NCBI RefSeq assembly: GCF_000092785.1
Contig: NC_014225.1
Span: forward strand, 695,340-759,339
From: Waddlia chondrophila WSU 86-1044
GTDB lineage: Bacteria > Chlamydiota > Chlamydiia > Chlamydiales > Waddliaceae
DNA: 64,000 nt
Reading direction: 5' to 3'
The notes beneath the pieces were generated by a model that was given only the letters and a program-made list of their open reading frames with translations, did not search any database and was not told the origin of the DNA. Numbering within the stretch: position 1 is the stretch's first letter; every line of letters begins with the position of its first letter. Made by a program: the position numbers and the translations under genes. Below are positions 42,660 through 53,160 of the stretch, in pieces.

Positions 42660-45101
42660 TTACATGATTTTATCGTTCTCTTCATGAATAAATACGCGTT
42701 GTATCCGCGGGCCGAGACAGGAGATCAATTCGTAGACGGATGAGTTCCCCTGCTCGGCTAACTCATTGGGAGATAAAACGTTCCCTTCGGCATCTTCGCC
42801 GAAGATGAGAACGGGATCACCGATGCAAGCGTCTGGAATGTGTGTGATGTCAACCATCATGTAGTCCATGCAGATCCTGCCGACGATGGGAGCTTCCGCC
42901 CCATGGATCATCACTTTTCCTTTGCTGCTGTAATTTAAGTGAAGCCCGTCATAGTACCCAATGGGGATCACGGCAATCTTCTCTCTTTCCCTTTGTACTG
43001 TATAGCTGCGGCCATAGCTGATCGTCTCCCCTTTAATACAGTGGTTGATGCCCACAATACGGGAATGCAAGGAAAGAGCAAGGGTTCCTCCAGGACAAAG
43101 GCCATAAAGAGCCATCCCGATTCTGACTATGTTGTATTGAGGAAAATGGAGCCTCAAAGCAGCTGCTGAGTTGCATGCATGGCGAAAAGGGATCGAAATT
43201 CCTTCCTGTTCAATCGCTTCGATGGAGTGGTCGAAGATGCGGGATTGCTCTAAAGTGAAAGTGTCCTCATCAGGATTGTCGGAGCAAGCGAAATGAGTCA
43301 TGACACCTTCGAGTTTTAAGTGAGGGTGCGCTTGAATGATTCTGGCCAATGGAAGTGCTTCCTCAGGTCTGCAACCCAACCTGCTCATTCCAGTGTTAAT
43401 ATGCAGGTGAACGCGCGTGATGGTGCCCCTCTCTGAAGACATGCGCCCAATCTGATCAATGGTCTCCTTATCATTAACGGCAATTTCAAACTGCCAGCTT
43501 ACAGCTTTTTCAATTTCGTAGGGCGCTGCGTTCAACACAAAAATGTCTTGATCCACCCCTTCTTTCCTGAGAGAAATTCCTTCATCAATATAAGAGACTC
43601 CCAGCCGTCGGATCCCTTCTGTTTTTAAGAATTTGGCCATAAGGGCGTCTTGCGTTCCATAAGCTGTAGCTTTGACCATCGCCATGATTTCCGTATGAGG
43701 AGTCAAGCGGGAACGGATCTGCTTGATATTGGATGCAATCGCCGCTAGATTAATGCGGCACTGGTTAGAAAAAATGCTGCCTTGCACTGTTTGTGTCAGT
43801 TGATCGAACGGCAGCTTCTTTTTTCCTTTGACGATCAGAATGTCTTCAGGCCTCATCGATCCGGCATGATCCTTCAAAGCTGCCTCAACGGTGGAAAAAT
43901 GGCGGATGGCTGTTTGAGGCGCAATTGTTTTCACTGCATGCTCTAGCTGGAAGGAAGGTTCGATTAACATCAAAGTATCAGGCATGGAATTTCCGATTGC
44001 CTCTCCAATTCTGGCATCAAGTGCGGGATCATTCTGTTTGATACCGCTAAATAGAAGCGTTTTTTTTCCTTTCGGAGAGTGAAAATCAAAGCGGCGCAAT
44101 GCACAGTCCAGGCTTTGCGGATCTTCACAGTAAGTCTCGTTGATGAAGGTCGCGCCGTTTTGAGACTTCCAAATTTCAGTGCTCATTGGCTCAGGCTGAT
44201 AAGTTTTCAAAGCATCAACGATCTGTTTCTCAGGAACTCCCAAAAGGTAAGCTGCTTTTAATCCGATATTGATCAGATCGAGGATATAGCTCATCCCAAG
44301 CGGCCGCAAGATCGTATGGGCATCTCCTTTAGGAAACTGCACGGTGATCGCTTTGCTGTTTTCGTGAAAAGAAGCATGAGGCAGGTTAGGCTGAGGGGTG
44401 TCCCAGTAGTAGGGCTTTGGAAGAGGACTAAGGATCGGATCTTTTGGTAATAAGGTCCAGGATGCATCCGAGGAAAGGGAAAAATGACACATTTCCTGAG
44501 CAATCTGTTCTTTGGAGCCGATTGTGTGCAGATGCTTGTTGCCTACATGGGTGAGGATGATATGGGAGGGACGGATGATTTTGCATAGTCTTGCCATCTC
44601 TCCAGGATGGGAAAATCCTGCTTCAATGATGACCTGCTCATGCGCCTTTGCCGCACCTAGCAAGCTTAACGGAACGCCGACTTGGCTGTTGAAGCTTTCC
44701 GGAGATGAAGCAACAGTAAATGAGGAAGATAGTAGGTGGCGCAGCAGATCCTTAACCATTGTTTTTCCGTAGGATCCGATGACTGCGATTACATTCCCTC
44801 TAAGCTGAGAGCGGTAGCTGCCGGCAATCTCTTGAAAAGCTGTGAGCGGATCGTCCACTTTGAGAAGAGAGGGACCGTCTGCTGGCCCCTCCCAGTGTTT
44901 TTCTACTAAAGCGAATTTAGCGCCGCTTCCGGAAACAAAACTATGTCCGTCTTGACGTTGCCCTTTTAAAGCTGCAAACAACGCGTTTGAGGCGTAAATC
45001 CTTCTCGTGTCAATGACAATTTGATCAATCAAAGCCGGTCTGTTGGAGTCCCCTCCGGCAGAAATGAATCCGGACCAGTTTCTTAGATCAAATGCATCCA
45101 T
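42660..45101 (-). CDS. bifunctional MurF ligase / alanine racemase fusion
   Basis: 813 residues. Residues 1-440 are MurF-like (UDP-MurNAc-tripeptide--D-Ala-D-Ala ligase) with DTRRIYASNALF, the ATP loop GSYGKT (109-114) and a C-terminal NETYCEDPQS. Residues 445-813 are alanine racemase, with the PLP lysine in MVKATAYG (Lys477), the active-site Tyr region ISYGRSYT and IPIGYYDGLHLNY. One polypeptide would both make D-Ala and ligate D-Ala-D-Ala to the peptidoglycan precursor. Similar MurF-Alr fusions are known from Bacteroidetes. It is 8 bases downstream of the 45110 gene. Confidence 0.9.
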   Translation of the reverse strand: MDAFDLRNWSGFISAGGDSNRPALIDQIVIDTRRIYASNALFAALKGQRQDGHSFVSGSGAKFALVEKHWEGPADGPSLLKVDDPLTAFQEIAGSYRSQLRGNVIAVIGSYGKTMVKDLLRHLLSSSFTVASSPESFNSQVGVPLSLLGAAKAHEQVIIEAGFSHPGEMARLCKIIRPSHIILTHVGNKHLHTIGSKEQIAQEMCHFSLSSDASWTLLPKDPILSPLPKPYYWDTPQPNLPHASFHENSKAITVQFPKGDAHTILRPLGMSYILDLINIGLKAAYLLGVPEKQIVDALKTYQPEPMSTEIWKSQNGATFINETYCEDPQSLDCALRRFDFHSPKGKKTLLFSGIKQNDPALDARIGEAIGNSMPDTLMLIEPSFQLEHAVKTIAPQTAIRHFSTVEAALKDHAGSMRPEDILIVKGKKKLPFDQLTQTVQGSIFSNQCRINLAAIASNIKQIRSRLTPHTEIMAMVKATAYGTQDALMAKFLKTEGIRRLGVSYIDEGISLRKEGVDQDIFVLNAAPYEIEKAVSWQFEIAVNDKETIDQIGRMSSERGTITRVHLHINTGMSRLGCRPEEALPLARIIQAHPHLKLEGVMTHFACSDNPDEDTFTLEQSRIFDHSIEAIEQEGISIPFRHACNSAAALRLHFPQYNIVRIGMALYGLCPGGTLALSLHSRIVGINHCIKGETISYGRSYTVQREREKIAVIPIGYYDGLHLNYSSKGKVMIHGAEAPIVGRICMDYMMVDITHIPDACIGDPVLIFGEDAEGNVLSPNELAEQGNSSVYELISCLGPRIQRVFIHEENDKIM

Positions 45102-45109
45102 AGGCGCTA

Positions 45110-46195
45110 TCAGGAACCGCTTTCTGTTTCGGTTTGCCCTCTAGAGACAAAGCGAAGGGTGATTTCATCCGACATTGTGCCTTGAGACTCTTCTTTACTG
45201 GAGAAAATTATCGAAAAGTCTGTGGCTAAATTGGATTTGACAAGCAGGCCTGTATTGACATTAATGGTCATATTTCCTTTAAAGAGAGTTCCTTTGAATG
45301 TGATCTGATCATTATCGGAAACGGGGATAGCCGGAGGCTGTGTCAAAGGCATCTCTATGCTAAATTTCGCGTATTCGCCATTTTTTTCGATCAACGTGAT
45401 TTTCTGCTCTAAAAGAGCCAGAAGTGGAAGAGCTTCTTGAGGAATCGATGCTTTAATTTCATCAGGGATTGTAATATATGGCTGATTCAAGCTTTCTCCG
45501 ATTTTCATCAGCGTGTTCGGAAGGCGGATTCCTGTCAAGTAACTTGGCAGTTTGAATTGGGGAGTCAATTGTGAAATCGATCCGATGGTTTCTGAAATTT
45601 GAGCCAGTTGATTGCTTGGCAATCCATTTTTCTTGGCTTGGGTTGAAATTTTTTGCTCAAGATCATCAAAAGCAATCACTGTTCCATCTTTTGTCACACG
45701 AGCGGTGATCGCTTCCGTTTGCTTCATCGCTTCATCGATTTGTTTGAAATCAATCGGAAAGGGAAGATTGCTGAAATTATTCTTTGGATTGTCCGCATCG
45801 TAAGCAAGTGAGAACTGATTGATCAAGTTTTCCTGTATAGAAAATTTATTGCCTACACTTGACGTAGAAATGGTGTAGTACTGCCCATGATCCTTTAAAA
45901 TCGTCGATTGAACAGTGGTTTTCACATTTCCTGTGAATACCGGCTTGTCTACGGTTAGCTGATTTAAGGCATGCATATACAAAACGGTCTCTTCTGTCGG
46001 CTGGGTTTCATGCATTTTTTTTATTTGATCGGAAAATTGTTCAGAAGCTTCCAAATAACAACTAAAATCTAAGGAGACTGTTTGTTTGATTTTTTGACCC
46101 TCTTTTAAACGGAGAGAGAGCGGCAGAGGTTCAGCTTGCAGAGAGCTCATTCCTGCAAAAATCAAGAAGATAAAAGAGAGTATCGTTTTATACAT
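45110..46195 (-). CDS. exported hypothetical protein, 361 aa
   Basis: Signal peptide MYKTILSFIFLIFAGMSSLQA, then a beta-rich periplasmic-type domain with many Thr/Ser/Lys strands. No recognised family; it somewhat resembles DUF6263-type exported proteins, which I cannot confirm. It lies between lptG (21 bases) and murF-alr (8 bases), so an envelope-related role is a reasonable inference from context. Confidence 0.65.
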   Translation of the reverse strand: MYKTILSFIFLIFAGMSSLQAEPLPLSLRLKEGQKIKQTVSLDFSCYLEASEQFSDQIKKMHETQPTEETVLYMHALNQLTVDKPVFTGNVKTTVQSTILKDHGQYYTISTSSVGNKFSIQENLINQFSLAYDADNPKNNFSNLPFPIDFKQIDEAMKQTEAITARVTKDGTVIAFDDLEQKISTQAKKNGLPSNQLAQISETIGSISQLTPQFKLPSYLTGIRLPNTLMKIGESLNQPYITIPDEIKASIPQEALPLLALLEQKITLIEKNGEYAKFSIEMPLTQPPAIPVSDNDQITFKGTLFKGNMTINVNTGLLVKSNLATDFSIIFSSKEESQGTMSDEITLRFVSRGQTETESGS

Positions 46196-46216
46196 GATGA
46201 ATTCCTTGTTTTTGAA

Positions 46217-47296
46217 TCATGATCGGTATAGAAAGCGGTAAAGTGTAGTGCTGGAAAATAACATAAAAGGGACTCCTATTGCAACCTCAGGAGATAAAAC
46301 TTGCCTCTCGCTGATGATTAAAGCTGCATTGAGTATCAGATAGCTGCCGACTAAAAAAAATAAAGAAAGCGAATAGATAAAAAAGATCGGATGGGAGCGT
46401 CCATATCTTACGCAAAAAGGGGCTGGAGCAATGACGGCGAAAAAACACAGCCACGGCAATGCGGATTTGTGAAAGAAAGACGCAGCAAATTCAGCCTCCT
46501 TTTCGCTTTCGATCTCTTTGGAGTGAGGGAGCCTTTTCCATAGAGTCGAAAGAGAAAGCTCCCTCGAAGGGGTCAAAGTGTCTAAGAGAATTTTTTGATT
46601 GAATTTCATCTCGGGGAAGGAGCGCGACTCGAAAGACTCGATCTTGTGCAGGGTATTGTCGGGCATCCTCTGAAAATGGCCGACTCCAATCCCTTTGGGG
46701 GGCTGCTCATAGGGGGAAAGATGCTGGAAGCGCCAAATCTCATCAAAACTTTTGACCCAGTACGCATCAAAAAAACTGCGCTCTGCAAAGTTGTAATGCT
46801 GATAAAGCAAAGTACTCCCGTCTTTGAGCCCTACGTGTTGAACAAAAAATTTCTTATTCTTATTGTTTTTCTGTATCTCTTTCTGATTGCGAAGATGGCG
46901 GCTTGCCGCCATTGCGTTGGGCAGAAGAAATTCAGTATTTGCATATATCAAGAGAGTAAACAAAAGCCCAAGGAAAATAAAAGGACGAAGAATTTTTTTT
47001 AACGAAATCCCCGAAGCTTGCAGAGCGACAAGCTCGTTGTGGATGTTCAGATCGCATAGTGTTCGGATTGTGGCAATCATGAGCGCAAAAGGAACAAGGA
47101 CGTCCGCTCTTAAAATCCACTCGTTAGCATAAAATTTGATTAACTCGCTCCATTCCATCATTGACTGGTGGTGGCGTGCGCCGCTATGGCTAGCGTAATC
47201 AATAAGCACGTAAAGTCCGTAGAAGCAAAATGAGATAAAGAAAAACGTTTTGAGCGTTTCCTTGATAAAATAACGCTCCCATATTTTTGTCAGCAT
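46217..47296 (-). CDS. lptG: LPS export permease, LptG-like (YjgP/YjgQ family)
   Basis: 359 residues with membrane segments near residues 12-35, 55-80, 95-120, 280-300, 305-325 and 335-355 enclosing a periplasmic beta-jellyroll domain, the YjgP/YjgQ architecture. LWKRLPHSKEIESE lies in the region before the C-terminal helices. LptF and LptG form the inner-membrane heterodimer that, with LptB, extracts LPS for transport. It is 3 bases after lptF. The F/G assignment follows gene order and is provisional. Confidence 0.85.
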   Translation of the reverse strand: MLTKIWERYFIKETLKTFFFISFCFYGLYVLIDYASHSGARHHQSMMEWSELIKFYANEWILRADVLVPFALMIATIRTLCDLNIHNELVALQASGISLKKILRPFIFLGLLFTLLIYANTEFLLPNAMAASRHLRNQKEIQKNNKNKKFFVQHVGLKDGSTLLYQHYNFAERSFFDAYWVKSFDEIWRFQHLSPYEQPPKGIGVGHFQRMPDNTLHKIESFESRSFPEMKFNQKILLDTLTPSRELSLSTLWKRLPHSKEIESEKEAEFAASFFHKSALPWLCFFAVIAPAPFCVRYGRSHPIFFIYSLSLFFLVGSYLILNAALIISERQVLSPEVAIGVPFMLFSSTTLYRFLYRS

Positions 47297-47299
47297 TCT

Positions 47300-48415
47300 C
47301 TAAGCTCCTTCAATGCCATGATTCACTCGGTACAAAACGGCTGCAGATAAAGAGATGATTAGAAGGTGGGGAATCGTATAGAGCGCAAGAGAAAGAGAGA
47401 GGTTTTGTCCCGCGCTTTTTCCTATAAAAAGGGTGGTGATATAGCCTCCGGCAAGCAAAACAACCCAGAGAATTTTTTTCAAGGAGTGTGTGCGGCTAAT
47501 GCTGATGCCGAAAGCCAGTCCCATCAATGTAAAGGAAAAAGCGGAAAAGCCAAGAGAAAAGCGACGAATGATCTCTGAATAGCAGCAGTTGATGTCGTTA
47601 ACGGAAAACCCATTTGCTTGCTCTTCATACAGTTTGGCTAACAGCTGTTCCATTGTGAGATAGTCGTTGCCAATTTTCCACTGTTTTTGCTTCATCAATT
47701 GGGAAAAATCGTCAGTCAACGTTTTTGTTTTGGCAGCATTTTCTACTAGCAGATGATCAAAAGAATCGGGATCGCCTGAGGGCATCGCAGTGATCATCGT
47801 CACATCAGTGCCCTCGAAAAAATTGTCGTCAGAGATCAGCTCTTTTGCTAGAAAAAGAGTGATTCTTGATTGGTTCTTATTGGGAAGAGCCAGAATAACT
47901 TCGCCTGCATTTTTTCCAAGTTTTGAATCGCCGAGGGAGTTGAAAAAACCTCCCTTGGCACCCATTAAATGCTTGTTCCGAAGCAAGTGGAGAGGATTTG
48001 TGGATCGCAATTCTTCTTTCCAGATGATCGTTTGATAATGGGAATAGGTGGATAGCTCTGAAATGATGTAAAAGTTGATAAAGGCAACCAGGACGGAGCT
48101 AAAGAGAATAGGGGTCAGAAAGTCTTTAAGCGAAATGCCGCATGATCTAAAGGCTGTCAGCTCATGCGATTTTGAAAGGCGTTGAACAAGCAGAATGGAT
48201 GAAATCAGGCAGCTGACAGGGATGACGATCGGCAGAATATAGGGAATTTGAAGCAAAATGAACTGCGCGGCAAGTGCCGGCGTTGGACTGAGAACTGCAA
48301 AATGTGCAATCTCATCTAGTCTGGAGGTTAACAAAACCGCGATAAATGCGGCCACGCAAAGCCCCATTACTTTAAAATACTGGGAAAGTAAATAACGCCA
48401 AATAATAGGAAACAT
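47300..48415 (-). CDS. lptF: LPS export permease, LptF-like (YjgP/YjgQ family)
   Basis: 371 residues, same architecture as its neighbour: three N-terminal helices (with ILPIVIPVSCLISSILLVQRLS and the conserved ELTAFRSCGISLKDF cytoplasmic coupling region), a periplasmic domain and three C-terminal helices (SFTLMGLAFGISISR and following). ELxAxRxxG is the most typical family motif. First gene of a lptF-lptG-unknown-murF/alr-M32 series on the minus strand. Confidence 0.87.
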   Translation of the reverse strand: MFPIIWRYLLSQYFKVMGLCVAAFIAVLLTSRLDEIAHFAVLSPTPALAAQFILLQIPYILPIVIPVSCLISSILLVQRLSKSHELTAFRSCGISLKDFLTPILFSSVLVAFINFYIISELSTYSHYQTIIWKEELRSTNPLHLLRNKHLMGAKGGFFNSLGDSKLGKNAGEVILALPNKNQSRITLFLAKELISDDNFFEGTDVTMITAMPSGDPDSFDHLLVENAAKTKTLTDDFSQLMKQKQWKIGNDYLTMEQLLAKLYEEQANGFSVNDINCCYSEIIRRFSLGFSAFSFTLMGLAFGISISRTHSLKKILWVVLLAGGYITTLFIGKSAGQNLSLSLALYTIPHLLIISLSAAVLYRVNHGIEGA

Positions 48416-48495
48416 CAGTTTAATATCATACTAAAATGAAGACTTTTGATACAATAACAGGTGTGAGAATAGGCGATTTTAGGCTCAAAGGATAG

Positions 48496-48834
48496 ATGAT
48501 GGGAAAAATCTGGTTTTTATACATCAATAATAAACAGGAAGGGCCCTACTCCTACCTTGAATTATCGAAAGATCATCGTTTGACTCCAGACACTTTTGCC
48601 TGGAAAGAGGGGATGGAGGACTGGAAGCCGATCGCTGAAATCGATGAACTGAATGGGCTGGTTGACAAAAACGAAGAGGGCTGGGAAGAAACCGATTCAG
48701 ATGAGAAACAGCCTGCTCCCGTGCCGGATGAGCAGATCGTCCTGGAAATGAAACATGGGCGTCCCTTTCCTTGGGGTTGGATGTTGATCGTTCTTATTAT
48801 TCTCCTCTTCTTTTACGAATATTTTTGGCGGTAA
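48496..48834 (+). CDS. GYF_2-domain protein with C-terminal membrane helix
   Basis: 112 residues. Residues 5-60 (WFLYINNKQEGPYSY, then TFAWKEGMEDWKPIAE) form a GYF_2 domain, thought to bind proline-rich or other peptides. An acidic linker and one C-terminal helix (residues 93-108, WGWMLIVLIILLFFYEY) follow, making it tail-anchored. AAAGGAT precedes ATG 48496; the second ATG (48499) is equally possible. It ends exactly where tilS starts. Confidence 0.8.
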   Translation: MMGKIWFLYINNKQEGPYSYLELSKDHRLTPDTFAWKEGMEDWKPIAEIDELNGLVDKNEEGWEETDSDEKQPAPVPDEQIVLEMKHGRPFPWGWMLIVLIILLFFYEYFWR

Positions 48835-50151
48835 ATGAATCTTTACACTTCCCACTTTCTCCCTTTTCTCAAACGTTGCACACCTTTCAATGCTCCGGTC
48901 CTCATCGCTTGTTCGGGCGGGCCGGATTCCATGGCGCTCTTGAGGATGATGGTTGAATACCGGAAAACACATAGTGTGCGGTTTGGTGTCGCCCATGTTG
49001 ACCACCGCTGGCGTAAAGAGAGCGCCGATGAGGCGGAAACGCTTAGGGCGCTGTGCAGGGAGATCGATGTTCCTTTTCATTTAAAAGAGATCGATCCCGA
49101 GGCAATGCAAGGGAATTTGGAAGAGGCTTGCAGACATTTTCGTCAAACATATTTTCTCCAGCTTTGTTTCGATCATGGGTATGGCAGCGTCATGCTGGGG
49201 CATCATCTCGATGACCAGGCTGAAACGGTGTTAAAACGTGTATTTGAAGGAGCAAAATTGGAAAAATGCGGAGGGATGCAAGAGATTTCCGTTTATGAAA
49301 CGATCCCTTTTTGGCGCCCGTTTTTGCAAGTTCGCAAGCAAAAACTGATCGCATGGTTGAACTTAAGAAATTTTCCCTATTTTATCGATCCGACGAATAA
49401 CGACTCTTCTTTCCTGAGGTCGAAAATTAGAGGGAATATCCTGCCGGAGATCAGCCGGTATTTTGGCAAAGAGGTATCGCCCGGCCTTGCTTTTCTTGGC
49501 CGTGAAGCACATGCTTTAAAAGAATTTATGGGTTCTCACATTTATAAATGGCTAGCTCTCAAAGAGAAAACCCCTTGGGGGACAGTTCTAGACCTCAGCT
49601 GTCAAAATCCCAGCCATCTTTTTGAAGCGCGCTGCCTAATCTCAGAATTATTGCCGCAGGCATCGCGGGAAATCGCGTATTCTGCTGCAGAGAATCTGAT
49701 TGGCGGAGCCGCTAATAAATGCTATCATGCTGGCGGCAAAACACTCTATATCGATCGAAAAAGAATGTTTTTGACCGAACGATTGCATGCAGATCTTCCG
49801 CATCAAGAAACCTCCCTAAAAAAATGCGGATCAATAGGCTCTTGGAATTACCGTATCCAATCCGCGTCTAATAAGCGGTTAAGTGGTTGGAAACAAGTTC
49901 TATACGGAGTTCTTCAGTGGCCGGTCGGAGGGAATTTTGAAAAATTAAGAATTGGATCTCCTGCAACGGTGCATTGTCAAGATGAGCTTAATCGCATGAG
50001 GAGGCAGGCACGCGTGCCGGTATTTATGAAGAACTGGGCGCCTGTCATTACGAGAGAAAATGAAATTGTGCAGGACTTTCTTTCCGGTAAAGTCGAGCAG
50101 CAGGCAGCAGACGCGCCGCTTGAAGTTGTTTTGACAAAAGCTATGGATTGA
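48835..50151 (+). CDS. tilS: tRNA(Ile)-lysidine synthase
   Basis: Converts C34 of tRNA-Ile(CAU) to lysidine so that it reads AUA. The PP-loop SGGPDSMALLRM sits at residues 23-34. LGHHLDDQAETVLKR and the GMQEI region follow, then IDPTNNDSSFLRSKIR, all typical of TilS. The 438-residue length fits the form with a C-terminal domain. ATG directly abuts the stop of the GYF_2 gene. Essential in bacteria. Confidence 0.95.
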   Translation: MNLYTSHFLPFLKRCTPFNAPVLIACSGGPDSMALLRMMVEYRKTHSVRFGVAHVDHRWRKESADEAETLRALCREIDVPFHLKEIDPEAMQGNLEEACRHFRQTYFLQLCFDHGYGSVMLGHHLDDQAETVLKRVFEGAKLEKCGGMQEISVYETIPFWRPFLQVRKQKLIAWLNLRNFPYFIDPTNNDSSFLRSKIRGNILPEISRYFGKEVSPGLAFLGREAHALKEFMGSHIYKWLALKEKTPWGTVLDLSCQNPSHLFEARCLISELLPQASREIAYSAAENLIGGAANKCYHAGGKTLYIDRKRMFLTERLHADLPHQETSLKKCGSIGSWNYRIQSASNKRLSGWKQVLYGVLQWPVGGNFEKLRIGSPATVHCQDELNRMRRQARVPVFMKNWAPVITRENEIVQDFLSGKVEQQAADAPLEVVLTKAMD

Positions 50152-50337
50152 AAATGAAGGTCATCTTATGTTATCATTGAGCGTTAGATAGGAAATGATG
50201 TGCTCAAATGAGCTCAAAAATTGAAAATTTTGTAAGAATTGTTCCAAAGTAATTATTTGAAATGGTATTTGAAGTAGTGATGAGTCATCTCATCAATTCA
50301 GCACTCTTTGGGAAAGATTTAAAGTAGAAAGGTAAAC

Positions 50338-53100
50338 ATGGCTGACGATAAACAAGATTTTAAAAAAGGCGTGCCCGGCGGATTCGTTTGGTTTTTAATG
50401 GCCGCTTTCATTTTAGCCTTAATGGTTCAGAACTTTGTCGATACGAAATTCGCCAATGTCTCTTTCAGTTATCAGCTGGAGCATCTTGTCAACTTGGATT
50501 TAATTCAGCCGAAATATAGCCGAAAGATCGCTTTGAATGACAATTTGGTCACTTTTAGCGGTAAATTCAGGGAGAATTTGACTGAAGAGGGGAAAAATCG
50601 TTTTAAATTCCTTGAGTTGTTGAATACGAACCATCAATTGAACTTTGAGAAGTCCCGTATTGAAGAGGAGATGGACAGTCTAACGAATCGTATTCATGAT
50701 TCTGTCGATCTGTTTTTACATCTATCAGGGCTGCCTATCCCTCAGGGAGGATATGTAGTCGTCGACGATATGTTTACCAGCATTGATGATAAAGACAATA
50801 GCTTGATTGTCGACAAACTCTCCTCCCGCTCTATTGTCAGTTTAGCTGATTTGCGCAACGAGTATGCGCTGCTTGTCAAAGATCCACAGCCAAAAATGGT
50901 TTCGCAATTCGGTGATACGTTAATGGGATTTATCCGTAATTTTCGTTCTCCGGCATTAGGGATTGGCAATGAAGAGATTAAGCAATCTTTAAGAGCGCTT
51001 GATAATGAAGTTTCCAATGCGGGCACCGGATCTTCCGGAGTCAGTTTTAGGTTGTCAGTTTACGAGAAAGTGGTTCATCAGTTGAGCGGCATTGTTGATG
51101 AAATGAATGCGATTCACGATCATGTTAGATTGGAACAGCTGCGAAGCGTAAGAAATTATAAAGAGGCCGTCGACGAATACAACGCTATTGCGGTCAAGCT
51201 TGATGAAAACGAAGCTCAACTAAACAAAGCCTACCAGTCAGTTTCCACGGTTGTCTGGTTTTTCGATAATAAGGAACTTTCCACAAAATCTTTGGAAAAG
51301 CAGGATCCTGAAAAATATTCTCAGTGGTTCAATAATGCTAGAAAGGAATGGGAAAATTTCAACAGCAACCGCAGCGGAGTGTTCAAAGCTCCTGACCAGC
51401 CTTTGAACAAAGTGCTTGAAAAAACCTTTAAAAGCGAAGAGCCGGCTCCTAATTATATGAGCTACATGGTGACTATTTTGCCGGTGTTATTGGTCGTTCT
51501 TGTGCTGTATTTCCTTTTCTCTCGTCAGATGAAAGGGATGGGTTCCGGAGCAATGAACTTCGGCAAATCACCAGCAAAGTTGATGACCAAGGAAACAAAT
51601 AAGATCACGTTTAAGGATGTTGCCGGAGTGGATGAGGCTTTAGAGGAACTTCAGGAGATTGTCGAATTTCTGAGGAACCCAAAAAAATTCACCGCTTTGG
51701 GCGGACATATTCCTAAGGGAGTGTTGTGCATCGGACCTCCGGGAACCGGAAAAACTTTGATTGCAAAAGCCGTTGCCGGTGAAGCAGATCGTCCGTTCTT
51801 TTCAATTTCAGGATCAGATTTTGTCGAGATGTTTGTTGGAGTTGGAGCGAGCCGTATTCGCGACATGTTCGAGCAGGCAAAGAAAAATGCTCCTTGCATC
51901 ATCTTCATTGATGAGATCGACGCAGTCGGTCGCCACAGGGGAGCCGGTATTGGCGGCGGCCATGACGAACGTGAACAAACCTTGAACCAGCTTCTGGTTG
52001 AAATGGACGGGTTCGATACCACAGATGGTGTGATTTTAATTGCAGCGACCAACCGACCTGATGTCCTGGATAAAGCGTTGCTCCGGCCTGGACGGTTCGA
52101 CCGAACAGTGATTGTCAATTTGCCCGATATCAAAGGGCGGCATGAAATCCTTAAAGTGCACGCGAAAAAAATTAAAATGGATGATTCTGTTGATCTGTTT
52201 ACCGTTGCGAGAGGAACTCCTGGAGCTTCAGGAGCCGATTTGGAAAATATTTTGAATGAGGCAGCTTTGATCGCTGCGCGTAAAGAGAAAACGGCAGTCA
52301 CCAATATCGATGTGTTGGAAGCTAGGGACAAAGTTCTTTTTGGCAAAGAACGACGCAGTTTGGAAATGGATGAGAATGAGAAATTAACGACTGCTTACCA
52401 CGAATCGGGCCACACGATTGTCGGCTTGGCTGTCGAACATTCCGATCCAATCGACAAAGTGACCATCATTCCTCGCGGAATGTCTTTAGGTTCCACCTTA
52501 TTCCTGCCAGAAAAGAATCGGCTAAGTTATTGGAAAAAAGAGATCATCGATCAACTCGCAGTGCTGATGGGTGGACGATGCGCCGAAGAAATTTTCGTCA
52601 ATGATATTTCAAGCGGTGCGCAGCAAGACATTGAACAGGCAACTAAACTGACCCGCAGCATGGTTTGCGAGTGGGGGATGAGCGATAAACTTGGCGCTGT
52701 TGCTTATGATGAACGCGATCGGGGCGGTCAATATCTTGGTATGATGAATTATCATGAGAAGCGTTATTCGGAACAGACAGCGCGCGCGATCGACACAGAA
52801 GTGAGAGCGGTTCTTGATGAGGCTCATGATCGAGCCTATCAAATCATCAAAGACAACAAGGATCGTGTGGAATTGATGACTCAGATGCTTATGGAGTTTG
52901 AAACTCTTGATCGGGAAGATATCATTAAAATCTTCAATGATGAGTGGGATATTGAAGAAAAACGGGAACGTTTGAAAAAGGAAGCTGAGTCTCATAAAAA
53001 ACAACCAGCGACACCTCCACCTCCTCCTATAAGTGCAAAGAGATCTGAAAAACCGATTTCTAAACCCGCTTCAGAGCTTAGAAGCGATCTAGGAGCTTAA
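50338..53100 (+). CDS. ftsH: ATP-dependent zinc metalloprotease FtsH (long chlamydial form)
   Basis: Membrane-anchored AAA+ protease that degrades membrane and short-lived proteins. 920 residues, about 270 more than E. coli FtsH, because the periplasmic domain between helix 1 (15-33) and helix 2 (about 380-398) is expanded to about 350 residues, as in chlamydiae. Walker A GPPGTGKT at 466-473, Walker [12 protein letters not shown] arginines in [18 protein letters not shown], and zinc site HESGH at 688-692. The C-terminus is proline-rich. A 12-bp hairpin follows. Confidence 0.97.
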   Translation: MADDKQDFKKGVPGGFVWFLMAAFILALMVQNFVDTKFANVSFSYQLEHLVNLDLIQPKYSRKIALNDNLVTFSGKFRENLTEEGKNRFKFLELLNTNHQLNFEKSRIEEEMDSLTNRIHDSVDLFLHLSGLPIPQGGYVVVDDMFTSIDDKDNSLIVDKLSSRSIVSLADLRNEYALLVKDPQPKMVSQFGDTLMGFIRNFRSPALGIGNEEIKQSLRALDNEVSNAGTGSSGVSFRLSVYEKVVHQLSGIVDEMNAIHDHVRLEQLRSVRNYKEAVDEYNAIAVKLDENEAQLNKAYQSVSTVVWFFDNKELSTKSLEKQDPEKYSQWFNNARKEWENFNSNRSGVFKAPDQPLNKVLEKTFKSEEPAPNYMSYMVTILPVLLVVLVLYFLFSRQMKGMGSGAMNFGKSPAKLMTKETNKITFKDVAGVDEALEELQEIVEFLRNPKKFTALGGHIPKGVLCIGPPGTGKTLIAKAVAGEADRPFFSISGSDFVEMFVGVGASRIRDMFEQAKKNAPCIIFIDEIDAVGRHRGAGIGGGHDEREQTLNQLLVEMDGFDTTDGVILIAATNRPDVLDKALLRPGRFDRTVIVNLPDIKGRHEILKVHAKKIKMDDSVDLFTVARGTPGASGADLENILNEAALIAARKEKTAVTNIDVLEARDKVLFGKERRSLEMDENEKLTTAYHESGHTIVGLAVEHSDPIDKVTIIPRGMSLGSTLFLPEKNRLSYWKKEIIDQLAVLMGGRCAEEIFVNDISSGAQQDIEQATKLTRSMVCEWGMSDKLGAVAYDERDRGGQYLGMMNYHEKRYSEQTARAIDTEVRAVLDEAHDRAYQIIKDNKDRVELMTQMLMEFETLDREDIIKIFNDEWDIEEKRERLKKEAESHKKQPATPPPPPISAKRSEKPISKPASELRSDLGA

Positions 53101-53110
53101 TTCGTCCAAA

Positions 53111-53137
53111 CTCAAGAATCAGGTTCTGATTCTTGAG
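53111..53137 (+). terminator. hairpin downstream of ftsH
   Basis: A perfect 12-bp stem CTCAAGAATCAG / CTGATTCTTGAG with a 3-base loop lies 11 bases after the ftsH stop. It lacks a T-tract, so it may stabilise the mRNA end or act in both directions for the convergent gene. Confidence 0.5.
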
Positions 53138-53160
53138 AATAGGCTCACCTTGGAATTGAT

